From a virus: a stretch of DNA of 20,436 nucleotides. The stretch's first letter is position 1. Every line of letters starts with the position of its first letter. The notes beneath the pieces are model-generated. The model was not told the origin of the DNA. It did no database searches and saw only the letters and a program-made list of their open reading frames with translations. The DNA is taken from positions 1 through 20,436 of the IMG/VR virus record IMGVR_UViG_3300007963_000073. One strand, written 5' to 3'. Positions 15,436-20,436 of this stretch are shown piece after piece. The position numbers were made by a program, and so were the translations under genes.

Positions 15436-16635
15436 TCAAGCACTTACGACACGGGGTGTAGCGAATTTTCCTGTTAAGCCCGCTTGACCCCTTGCAACGT
15501 ACAACGGTTCGCGTTTTTGGTACCACGCAACTAACTTCTCAACACAGTCCAGAAGGTGCTGTGTTTCCGCTGCGCTGTAGCCAGTAGTGATGTCCTTGTT
15601 CTTGTGGCCCATCAGGTCTTTCCGGTCTTCCAGACCTACCCCCTGAGTCCGCAGGCGAGTGGAGAAGGAGTGTCTGAGGTCATGGACTCTTAGACTGCTC
15701 CTGCCACGCGATGTACGGCTCTCTGAGCGGCATTCTGACAAACCAGCGGTATCCACTGCTCTGATCCAAGAAGACGTGTACAGGGTGCTGTAGGGCTTCC
15801 TGTAACGTCCAGTGGCGTAAGTGAACACATATTCCTCATGCTCACCCAACTTGCGCTCAACAATCTCACGCGCAACCGAGTTCAGAACAACCCTGTGTGG
15901 TCGATCCTTCACCTTTAATCCGAAGTAGTTCTCAGGAATATCAAAGCAGAGAATGTCTTCGTCAGGGTAGTGGATCAGAAAGTCCCACTTCAAATTGCAC
16001 ACCGTCGCATTCCGCAACCCTGTGTGGAGTGTAAAGAGAACAGCATCCTTGAGGTCAGCGTTCAGGTTATTCAGAAGCGCCTTCTCGTGACCCTGCGTCA
16101 GGGGGAAGCCCTTTACCGGGTTGGTAGGTAGCAACTGAATGTACGGCTTACGCGCCAACATGGGTGCTTTGTTCTCGTCCTTCCACTTACTGTGAGCAGA
16201 ATTCAGAATCGCGATAATCACTTTCAGGTGGTGGTTGATGGTCCCCGGGGCGTTGCCCTTGGCCTGACAATCCGCGACCAACTGCTTCACCTTCTCATGG
16301 TCACCATCGACTAGCCTCAGAGGAACATCCTTGAGGTAGTCGAGCAAGTGATCCACCCGCCGACAATCTTCCCACCACGACTTCCGCTCTCTTCGCTCAT
16401 CCAAATACCGCTTGGCTGCATCATCAAACATCCAGTGACGGCTCTTGCCGTTGATCAGATCATAAGCAGCGTTCTCTTCCAACTTTCTGAGAACCGCTTG
16501 CGCAATTTTCTTGTTCGTTGTTGACAAGGTGCAAGAAATCACAGTTTTATGCTCTGACCCAATAGCCGCCTCTGGTGGCACACTCACTGTTTTGTTCGCA
16601 TGCCAGTACTTACCTCGCTTAAATAGACCATCCAT
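15436..16635 (-). CDS. int: Tyrosine-family site-specific integrase
   Basis: This 399-residue protein has the full catalytic set of a phage tyrosine recombinase: R208 (HTGLRNAT), H318-x-x-R321 (VHDLRHSF), H344 (LMGHKNKD) and the nucleophile Y353 (TTGYSA). A Lys candidate lies near 241-243. The N-terminal part (about 60-170) should hold the arm-binding and core-binding SAM-like domains. It would integrate the phage at a host tRNA-Asn gene, as the adjacent att core shows, and its 3' end points at that site. It is the last gene of the minus-strand operon, starting 2 bases after the stop of the excisionase-like gene. The long serine/arginine-rich stretch before the HxxR motif is typical of loop variation in the family. 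Confidence 0.95.
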   Translation of the reverse strand: MDGLFKRGKYWHANKTVSVPPEAAIGSEHKTVISCTLSTTNKKIAQAVLRKLEENAAYDLINGKSRHWMFDDAAKRYLDERRERKSWWEDCRRVDHLLDYLKDVPLRLVDGDHEKVKQLVADCQAKGNAPGTINHHLKVIIAILNSAHSKWKDENKAPMLARKPYIQLLPTNPVKGFPLTQGHEKALLNNLNADLKDAVLFTLHTGLRNATVCNLKWDFLIHYPDEDILCFDIPENYFGLKVKDRPHRVVLNSVAREIVERKLGEHEEYVFTYATGRYRKPYSTLYTSSWIRAVDTAGLSECRSESRTSRGRSSLRVHDLRHSFSTRLRTQGVGLEDRKDLMGHKNKDITTGYSAAETQHLLDCVEKLVAWYQKREPLYVARGQAGLTGKFATPRVVSA

Positions 16636-16637
16636 TT

Positions 16638-16934
16638 TTATTTCCGGTTTATTCTCGTGAGGGGTTCGGTTGCCATTTTATCCACCACACTATCAAGATC
16701 AACCTTTTTGTAATACAAGCGTCTTCCGAATTTGTGGGTGGGGACAAGTTGTTTCAGGTAACGTTCCCATGTGTATTTGGATACGCCCAAATACTTTCTT
16801 GCGTCGGCCTGAGTTATCAGTATTGGCTTCTCAGCGTCAGACTCTGGGAGGGCGCTAACAATAGAGTAAATTTCCCCATCTACTGGTATTGACGAGCGCA
16901 TCATCTCCACCTTCTTAGAAAGGTATGTCATCAT
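16638..16934 (-). CDS. Excisionase-like HTH protein (MerR/HTH_17 type)
   Basis: The 98-residue protein carries the pattern ILITQADARKYLGVSKYTWERYL and then FGRRLYYKKVDLDSVV. This is a winged-helix excisionase/DNA-binding pattern with a helix-turn-helix followed by a short wing and a final helix. I chose the ATG at 16934 because the upstream SSB-like gene ends at 16915 and an AAGGGGGG Shine-Dalgarno lies a few bases before it; the frame is open to 16985 with another ATG there. It lies directly before the integrase with a 2-base gap, as Xis genes often do. It should control the direction of recombination at attP, perhaps by binding the repeats next to it, and could also repress int. Confidence 0.75.
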   Translation of the reverse strand: MMTYLSKKVEMMRSSIPVDGEIYSIVSALPESDAEKPILITQADARKYLGVSKYTWERYLKQLVPTHKFGRRLYYKKVDLDSVVDKMATEPLTRINRK

Positions 16935-17181
16935 CAAACCCCCCTTGCTGTGGCGCATCACTTTCTCTGGGCTGCTTTGGCGCAATGCTTAGTGACAAGC
17001 GCTTTTCTCCAGACTTGGTCTGATCAACCCAAATCGAAAGCCAGACCTGCGTCTGACCAGTGCCGAGGCCCAGCGCCGCGAGGTCGATCAACCCATCGCC
17101 ACGCCAAGAGGGGTCAGTATCCTTTTGTTTATTCTGATTCTTCAACAGGGAACCCCGGTTGGGTTTATGTTCGTATGCCAT
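16915..17181 (-). CDS. Small SSB-like protein with acidic C-terminal tip
   Basis: This 88-residue protein is read from ATG 17181, preceded by GAGGG at 8 bases; a start at 17196 lacks support. The core (RGSLLKNQNKQKDTDPSWRG, then WLSIWVDQTKSGEKRLSLSIAP) is beta-rich, and the end GGFDDDIPF matches the acidic DDDIPF tip by which bacterial single-strand binding proteins recruit partner enzymes. It is shorter than classic SSB (about 170 residues), and I do not see a complete OB-fold signature. A partner of the adjacent YqaJ-type nuclease and ERF-type annealase is a reasonable inference. It overlaps the YqaJ gene by 17 bases and the excisionase-like gene by 20. Confidence 0.65.
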   Translation of the reverse strand: MAYEHKPNRGSLLKNQNKQKDTDPSWRGDGLIDLAALGLGTGQTQVWLSIWVDQTKSGEKRLSLSIAPKQPRESDAPQQGGFDDDIPF

Positions 17182-17797
17182 CGTGCGCGCCCTCATAAAA
17201 AAGTGTTGTTATTGGCTCCACGGGGATGACTCGTCTAGGTCTTACCTGTGGGGGCCTCTTCTTACTGGAAACGTATTCCCAGAATTCTTCTAGCAGCGGA
17301 AACAAACATGCCCAGTACTCAGGCGAATACTCCACTATCCAGATTCTTTGTTCGAGCGGCGTCCATGACTGGAAAAAACACTGAGTTTCTTCGGAACAAG
17401 CAAGTTGCACCTGTATCTGTGCCATGTGCTGCGGAGAGATTCCGGCATATGGCTCTGTGTCACGGCATTTAATCTCGTGCAGGCCCAGTCCAATAAACTT
17501 CCCATCAGGACTAGCACCCAACCAATCGTGATCAGGGTGAATAAAAATACCAACATCGTGACTGAGAGAACCAATTGCAAGTTCCCCGTCATGTTTCGCA
17601 TCCTGTTCATGGTCCGTCCCGAATTGCATGAAACTGGTAACTTCTTTCTTGCTACCCATGTACTCCTCAAAGCATTTGTTTCGAGAAGAGTAGGCGGCTT
17701 TAAGTCCTGCTGCGGAGGCAGAGACGGAAGCGCTCAACAGGTAGGATTTGTATTCCAGCCAGAGGTCGGTCCCCTGAACTACGTCAATGTACGCCAC
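17165..17797 (-). CDS. YqaJ-type phage recombination exonuclease
   Basis: The 210-residue protein has the order of motifs of the lambda exonuclease/YqaJ family: helix with TDHEQDAKH (E64), GASPDGKFIG (D98), LHEIKC (E108-x-K110) and a QIQVQLACS helix after it. These form the two-metal PD-(D/E)xK-like active site. It should digest one strand of double-stranded DNA 5' to 3' and feed the ERF annealing protein encoded just upstream. The start is a GTG at 17797 that overlaps the ERF stop by 14 bases; no ATG start fits better. Length (210) is in the usual range for the family. Transcribed in the int/recombination operon. Confidence 0.87.
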   Translation of the reverse strand: MAYIDVVQGTDLWLEYKSYLLSASVSASAAGLKAAYSSRNKCFEEYMGSKKEVTSFMQFGTDHEQDAKHDGELAIGSLSHDVGIFIHPDHDWLGASPDGKFIGLGLHEIKCRDTEPYAGISPQHMAQIQVQLACSEETQCFFQSWTPLEQRIWIVEYSPEYWACLFPLLEEFWEYVSSKKRPPQVRPRRVIPVEPITTLFYEGAHDGIRT

Positions 17798-18422
17798 GGG
17801 CTATAGCCTTCAAGTTGATTTTGTCTGCTGGGATGATGCTGGCCTTCTGTTCATCAGATAACTTTTCGTAAGCCTTAGTCAAAGACTCGGGTCCCTTGGC
17901 AGCGGCCTTCGTAAGGCCGTTCAAAATTGTCTTCGGGGTTTCCGGCAACGGCTGATCTTTTTTGGTTTCGGGCTTATCAGTCTTCTTGTGCGCAGCGTCG
18001 TTGTCTTCCCCCTGAGCCATCGACCAGAGAGAAAGCGCTTGGTACCTGCGGATGTAACTCAGGGCGGCACCACTGGATTGATACAGATTCATGCCTTTCA
18101 ATTGCTCAACTGGCATAGCGAATCTGGTAGATATCCATTGGCCAGAAGTATGGGTAAGCAAAGTTGTTACCCCAAGTTGCGAGTGCGAGGGAGACCAAGG
18201 GCTTTGCAACATGTACAGGCCATGGTGCGAACATGCCGCCCTGATAACAGGAAGTACTTCATCTAACGGCGCGTATTTGTAGCCGTACCCTTGTGTAGTC
18301 TTGTTAACGTCCTCAATGTCTGCAAGAGCGGCATTCATGGCTGTTGCGATCTCATCGATTTGCGCGGACATGGTCATTCCCGACTCGCCGGGAAGTAGCC
18401 CGTGTTCTTCCGAGTTGTTCAT
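17784..18422 (-). CDS. ERF-family single-strand annealing protein
   Basis: This 212-residue protein matches the ERF superfamily pattern: a helix with IATAMNAALADIEDVNKT, then YGYKYAPLDEVLPVIRAACS, a LLTHTSGQWIS beta part, and YQSSGAALSYIRRYQALSLW, which is the hallmark motif before an acidic QGEDND segment. The C-terminal part (residues 135-212) is helical and lysine-rich. I start it at ATG 18422, which overlaps the upstream stop by ATGA and follows a GGAAGGGG Shine-Dalgarno; the frame is open to 18461. ERF proteins anneal complementary single strands during phage recombination and genome circularisation. It works with the YqaJ exonuclease encoded next in the operon. Confidence 0.88.
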   Translation of the reverse strand: MNNSEEHGLLPGESGMTMSAQIDEIATAMNAALADIEDVNKTTQGYGYKYAPLDEVLPVIRAACSHHGLYMLQSPWSPSHSQLGVTTLLTHTSGQWISTRFAMPVEQLKGMNLYQSSGAALSYIRRYQALSLWSMAQGEDNDAAHKKTDKPETKKDQPLPETPKTILNGLTKAAAKGPESLTKAYEKLSDEQKASIIPADKINLKAIARGVH

Positions 18423-18745
18423 ATGTTCCCCTTCCGTCTGTTCGCTTGTTCCGTTCTCCATACCTCAACTATTCCTTTCTCAGTGTCCCGTTTGTTTTGC
18501 ATCGTCTCTGAATCGACAATTGCTTCCTGTAAATCCTTCTCGTACTTTCTCCATTGGTCAGTTGTGACGGACTGCGCTTCGCGTTCAGCAACAGTTCCAG
18601 ATGCGTCGAGAAAGCCGTAGGCTTTTACCGTCTTGTCGTGCTTCTTCATTACTTCTGCTTTGGCTTTGGCTTTCGCTGCTTCGGTATCCGTCATGGCTAG
18701 GTATTGAAGTGCTTTAGTTACCCTATCTTCGTCAATCAAGGCCAT
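18419..18745 (-). CDS. Small coiled-coil protein of unknown function in the recombination operon
   Basis: This 108-residue protein is charged and helical. It has an Ala/Lys/Glu-rich start (VTKALQYLAMTDTEAAKAKA), a middle with KAYGFLDASGTVAEREA and a coiled-coil end (YEKDLQEAIVDSETMQNKRD). I start it at ATG 18745, with GAGAGG just upstream; the frame is open to 18760. Proteins of this look are frequent next to ERF or RecT genes in phage recombination operons (general knowledge), but their role is unknown to me. It overlaps the 79-residue upstream gene by 14 bases and the ERF gene by ATGA. Confidence 0.65.
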   Translation of the reverse strand: MALIDEDRVTKALQYLAMTDTEAAKAKAKAEVMKKHDKTVKAYGFLDASGTVAEREAQSVTTDQWRKYEKDLQEAIVDSETMQNKRDTEKGIVEVWRTEQANRRKGNI

Positions 18746-18971
18746 CGTCCTCTCGCGCATTTGCGCAGTCGTTGAAAAATTCGCACAGGGCCTGCTCTTC
18801 CACTGTCATGCGACTCGTTCCAATGAAACGTTTTAAAATCGGATAAATGAGGTCAGTAATTTCTTCCGGGTTTTCCATGATCAGCATCGAGATCATCAGT
18901 TTGTTCAGAAGGGCTTCTGGAGATGCTAGGCGAAAGTCTGAATTGCCTTCGCCATCGTGTTGATCAGCCAT
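18732..18971 (-). CDS. Small acidic helical protein of unknown function
   Basis: The 79-residue protein starts at ATG 18971 (MADQHDGEGN) with a GAGGAG Shine-Dalgarno at a good distance. A longer version starting at 19208 would only read the HNH-like gene in the wrong frame and can be set aside. It is acidic and helical (EALLNKLMISMLIMENPEEI, then LIYPILKRFI) with no known motif. Its first 46 bases overlap the end of the HNH-like gene, and its last 14 overlap the next gene, so it is surely part of the same transcript. Role unknown. Confidence 0.6.
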   Translation of the reverse strand: MADQHDGEGNSDFRLASPEALLNKLMISMLIMENPEEITDLIYPILKRFIGTSRMTVEEQALCEFFNDCANAREDDGLD

Positions 18972-19228
18972 AGTCTCTGCTCCTCGCGATAGCGATACGG
19001 GTGTTGGTGAAAATCCATATGGCAAGTGACGTGCATCGGCATCGCATAGGAATCGGATGCTTTGCTGCCTGTAGCGCCGAGATTGAGACCGGGCACCGAT
19101 ATAGCGTGGTGGGCTATCAATTGATTCTCTTCCCAGCCCTCGTGGCCGCAAATTACGCAACGTTGGCCATCTGCAACAATCCAATTTAGATACCTTTTCG
19201 ACCTCCATCTTTTCTGCTTTTCTAGCAA
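18926..19228 (-). CDS. DUF968/HNH-like zinc-binding nuclease
   Basis: The 100-residue protein has an RSKRYLNWI segment followed by C24-V-I-C27, then a histidine pair H40-H41 (LIAHHAIS), and near the end C69-H70-x-x-x-H74 (VTCHMDFH). This layout matches the DUF968/HNH-type phage nucleases that process recombination intermediates. The Cys and His residues can bind zinc, and the AHH motif supplies the catalytic histidine. The frame is closed upstream by TAG, so the TTG at 19228 is the first possible start. GAGGGG lies 8 bases before it, an ideal spacing, but both lie in a hairpin. It is the first gene of the leftward operon, after a structured leader. Confidence 0.78.
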   Translation of the reverse strand: MLEKQKRWRSKRYLNWIVADGQRCVICGHEGWEENQLIAHHAISVPGLNLGATGSKASDSYAMPMHVTCHMDFHQHPYRYREEQRLWLINTMAKAIQTFA

Positions 19229-19270
19229 GCGCTAATCCCCTCGGAAGGGAGGTCTCCCGAGGGGACGCTT
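19227..19270 (-). promoter_or_regulatory. Hairpin that masks the ribosome site and TTG start of the HNH-like gene
   Basis: On the transcript, AAGCG-U-CCCCUCGG pairs with CCGAGGGG-AUUAG-CGCUU, making an 8-bp G/C-rich stem plus a 5-bp outer stem. The 3' strand holds the Shine-Dalgarno GAGGGG (plus coordinates 19237-19242), and the outer stem covers the first two bases of the TTG start codon (19226-19228). If formed, it would block translation until opened by upstream RNA, a protein or temperature. Pairing is seen in the sequence; control is inferred. Confidence 0.55.
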
Positions 19271-19405
19271 GAGGGAGTTGCTGCTGGCGTCACGGGTACT
19301 AGGCTATGTTCATGCCCGGGCCATCGGCCCCCGCCGCCCAGCAAAACGGCACCCTCCTAACCGCACTTCCGATCAGGCTCGGTAGACACACTGGGGGTAA
19401 GAACA
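19271..19405 (-). ncRNA. Structured 5' leader or candidate regulatory RNA
   Basis: The stretch between the leftward promoter and the HNH-like gene has no convincing gene. It is G/C-rich relative to its surroundings and can fold. TTGCTG-GGCG (rc of 19335-19344) pairs with CGCC-AG-CAGCAA (19278-19289) as a 10-bp stem with a 2-base bulge. Inside it, GGGCC-GAT-GGCCC (19318-19330) forms a small hairpin. Outside it, GAGGG and CCCTC can close the structure. A 35-codon ORF starting at the probable first base of the RNA (19406 to 19299) is the only coding option and is weak. No known RNA family is recognised. Confidence 0.4.
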
Positions 19406-19412
19406 TGGAAAA

Positions 19413-19441
19413 AGTATAGGACAAGAGCCGTTGGGGGTCAA
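19413..19441 (-). promoter_or_regulatory. Sigma70-type promoter of the leftward recombination/integration operon
   Basis: On the minus strand TTGACC (19436-19441) and TATACT (19413-19418) are separated by exactly 17 bases, close to the TTGACA-17-TATAAT ideal. Transcription would start near 19406 and run leftward through the leader into the HNH-like gene and on to int. It lies just downstream of the repressor terminator, so this operon is transcribed independently of the repressor. A GTAGAC hexamer lies on each side (19382-19387 and 19442-19447) and could be part of an operator. Confidence 0.72.
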
Positions 19442-19460
19442 GTAGACTAACCTCTGCAAT

Positions 19461-19490
19461 AAAAAAATATGGGGCCATACTTGCCCCATA
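19461..19490 (-). terminator. Intrinsic terminator of the repressor gene
   Basis: On the minus strand TATGGGGC, a 7-base loop AAGTATG and GCCCCATA form an 8-bp perfect stem, directly followed by TTTTTTT. It begins about 20 bases after the repressor stop codon. It separates the repressor transcript from the promoter of the recombination operon. Confidence 0.88.
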
Positions 19491-19510
19491 CGAGAAAGTA
19501 GTTTTTACAA

Positions 19511-20137
19511 TCAGACGTCTTTCAAGGTCTGGACCGCCACCGCAAGAATCTTGTATTCACCCTCCGGTACTTGGGTTACTGGGTACTGACTATTCAGAGG
19601 CACCAGACTGTGTAGCGCACCTGCTTTCTTCAGTTGTCGGAATATGATGCTGTTGTCAGAGAGTTTGGCTAAAACATGATCTCCGCTTTCTGGCTCCCGA
19701 CTTGGATCAAAAATCACAACCGATCCTTCGCTGAAATTGGACGTATTGTTTTGCATATCGTCCCCAAGAAGTTCAAGGGCGAACCCGTCGTCTCCCACAG
19801 CGCTTGTTGTAGGCATATATTTCTCCTGTGTATCTAGACCTCCCGCAAGAAGGATGTTCACAGAAGATAGATCAATCAATGGTACAAAACTAACATCCGC
19901 CCGCTTTAGGGAGCCTGTCACGCTAGGGGCCCCTGTAGCAAGTTCTTCAGGATCAAGCCCCAAGGTCTTTGAAAGCGCGATTAAGTTTTCGCTCTTCAAT
20001 CCCTTGACGATTCCCAACTCGTACTGGCTAATCGCAGCGCGAGTCAGTCCTGATCTTTTTGCTACTTCCGCTTGTGTTAGACCGATGTTCATTCTGGCTT
20101 TTTTCAATCTATCCGCAAAACTTAATTTGCTCGACAT
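19511..20137 (-). CDS. LexA/CI-type phage repressor with apparently inactive peptidase domain
   Basis: I start this 208-residue protein at ATG 20137 (MSSKLSF), which follows GGAGAGAG; the frame also has an ATG 15 bases upstream. The N-terminal HTH_XRE domain covers residues 7-65 (RLKKARMNIGLTQAEVAKRS, then LTRAAISQYELG). After a linker, residues 85-205 follow the S24/LexA C-terminal fold (FVPLIDLSSVN, LELLGDDM, GSVVIFDP, GDHVLAKL). The usual catalytic Ser in GDSM is D127 here (GDDM at 125-128), and the usual Lys is R167 in IIFRQLKK. A cleavage-like AG occurs at residues 98-99 (LLAGG). It should bind operators as a dimer and hold lysogeny. It has its own terminator and is transcribed in the same direction as the int operon. 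Confidence 0.9.
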   Translation of the reverse strand: MSSKLSFADRLKKARMNIGLTQAEVAKRSGLTRAAISQYELGIVKGLKSENLIALSKTLGLDPEELATGAPSVTGSLKRADVSFVPLIDLSSVNILLAGGLDTQEKYMPTTSAVGDDGFALELLGDDMQNNTSNFSEGSVVIFDPSREPESGDHVLAKLSDNSIIFRQLKKAGALHSLVPLNSQYPVTQVPEGEYKILAVAVQTLKDV

Positions 20138-20159
20138 TTTCTCTCTCCACATTTGTTTT

Positions 20160-20178
20160 GGCAGGTTGGGTCACTGCC
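20160..20178. promoter_or_regulatory. Dyad in the upstream region of the repressor gene
   Basis: GGCAG, nine bases, CTGCC: 5-bp inverted arms 22 bases upstream of the repressor start. The position fits an autoregulatory operator or a leader hairpin. No convincing -10/-35 pair is seen nearby, so the repressor promoter remains unplaced (a weak TTGTAG-18-ATACAT is present on the minus strand). Confidence 0.3.
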
Positions 20179-20195
20179 ACTGCGTATGTATTTTT

Positions 20196-20436
20196 TTAGG
20201 GCTGATGTTCTACAAACCATTCGGGACAACCGCAACTCCACCCCCGATAATCTTTTCGACCATTTTTTAAATGATGGTTATCCATGTGGTGGGCAGGGAT
20301 CGAGTTATTGCCAAACCTTGACCAAAGATTTTTTGATTGGTCGGTGGTCATGCCCCCGGCAATGCCCGACGCCTTTCCCCACTCGGTGAGTCCACCCCAT
20401 GCCGCGAGAATATTCCATGTCAAAACGAAATCCGGA
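20196..20436 (-). CDS. Possible small HTH (Cro/YdaS-like) protein, cut by the window edge
   Basis: The frame is open from the right edge of the window to TAA at 20196. The first in-frame start candidate is TTG at 20423, but the frame continues upstream (PDFV before LTWNIL), so the true start may be outside. The visible part reads TWNILAAWGGLTEWGKASGI and then LWSRFGNNSIPAHHMDN. It resembles small phage HTH proteins that share a GG-L-t-x-W-a-k-a-x-G-I helix and an R-x-x-NSIPA-x-x-M motif. The C-terminal third (WSCGCPEWF) has unusual Trp/Cys content and no family look, so the ORF may be spurious and the region purely regulatory. If real, it would be co-transcribed with the repressor, 58 bases downstream. 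Confidence 0.4.
   Translation of the reverse strand, partial: PDFVLTWNILAAWGGLTEWGKASGIAGGMTTDQSKNLWSRFGNNSIPAHHMDNHHLKNGRKDYRGWSCGCPEWFVEHQP
20259..20278. promoter_or_regulatory. Operator-like dyad 1 upstream of the repressor
   Basis: ACCATTTTTTAAATGATGGT is a 20-bp near-palindrome: 8 of 10 base pairs match around the TTTAAA centre. It shares the ACCA...TGGT arms with a second dyad 62 bases to the right. This is the size and symmetry expected of a CI-type operator, but it lies inside the possible small HTH ORF, so one of the two readings may be wrong. Confidence 0.35.
20320..20342. promoter_or_regulatory. Operator-like dyad 2 upstream of the repressor
   Basis: GACCAA, an 11-base AT-rich spacer, TTGGTC: 6-bp perfect arms that share ACCA...TGGT with the dyad at 20259-20278. 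Paired operators near a repressor gene are usual for lambdoid-type switches. Binding is inferred from symmetry only. Confidence 0.32.

Noticed and set aside
18972-19208. Longer N terminus for the 79-residue minus-strand protein
   Set aside because: It reads the HNH-like gene out of frame, giving an Arg/Ser-rich sequence with no motif; ATG 18971 has a good ribosome site.
1-20436. CRISPR array, insertion sequence or retron
   Set aside because: No regularly spaced repeats, transposase or reverse transcriptase motifs were seen on either strand.

Overview
The window is a stretch of a temperate, short-tailed (podovirus-like) bacteriophage genome from a bacterial host, probably a proteobacterium. 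The host guess rests only on an att site resembling a bacterial tRNA-Asn with encoded CCA and on general gene content; the genus cannot be read from the sequence. Almost every base is coding, and most genes overlap by ATGA or a few bases, as in phage operons.

Left part, about 1-15203, plus strand: the end of the late operon. It starts inside a helical virion-type protein of unknown role. Next come a GNAT-fold protein placed like T7 gp13, three probable virion proteins (one with an N-terminal membrane segment, one with a Pro/Met-rich start, one helical), and one giant 3057-residue ORF. By position and C-terminal character the giant ORF is the counterpart of the large ejected core protein (T7 gp16 position). 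It is far longer and is built as a polyvalent protein with an ADP-ribosyltransferase-like domain, a zincin-type metallopeptidase-like domain and other modules joined by short FSL-like linkers. Three in-frame hairpin-plus-T sequences that look like intrinsic terminators sit on module boundaries. After it come a lipoprotein/membrane protein, a small conserved-type phage protein, a calcineurin-like phosphoesterase, a small unknown and a DUF5681-type protein, and the operon ends at an intrinsic terminator.

Middle, about 15204-15435: a phage attachment site. It holds the 3' half of a tRNA-Asn(GUU) gene through CCA, next to short direct and inverted repeats that could be integrase arm sites. Phage genes lie on both sides, so this reads as attP of a non-integrated genome rather than a prophage end.

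Right part, about 15436-19441, minus strand: an integration/recombination operon transcribed leftward from a clear sigma70-type promoter (TTGACC-17-TATACT). In transcription order it holds a structured leader of about 135-180 nt, a DUF968/HNH-like nuclease whose Shine-Dalgarno and TTG start lie in a strong hairpin, two small unknowns, an ERF-type annealing protein, a YqaJ-type exonuclease, an SSB-like small protein with an acidic DDDIPF tail, an excisionase-like HTH protein and the tyrosine integrase. ERF, YqaJ and the SSB-like protein should act as a homologous-recombination set, and the last two genes act on the adjacent attP.

Far right, 19461-20436, minus strand: a LexA/CI-type repressor with its own intrinsic terminator. 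Its peptidase domain appears to lack the Ser/Lys dyad. Upstream lie dyad symmetries and the remains of a possible small HTH protein running off the window edge.
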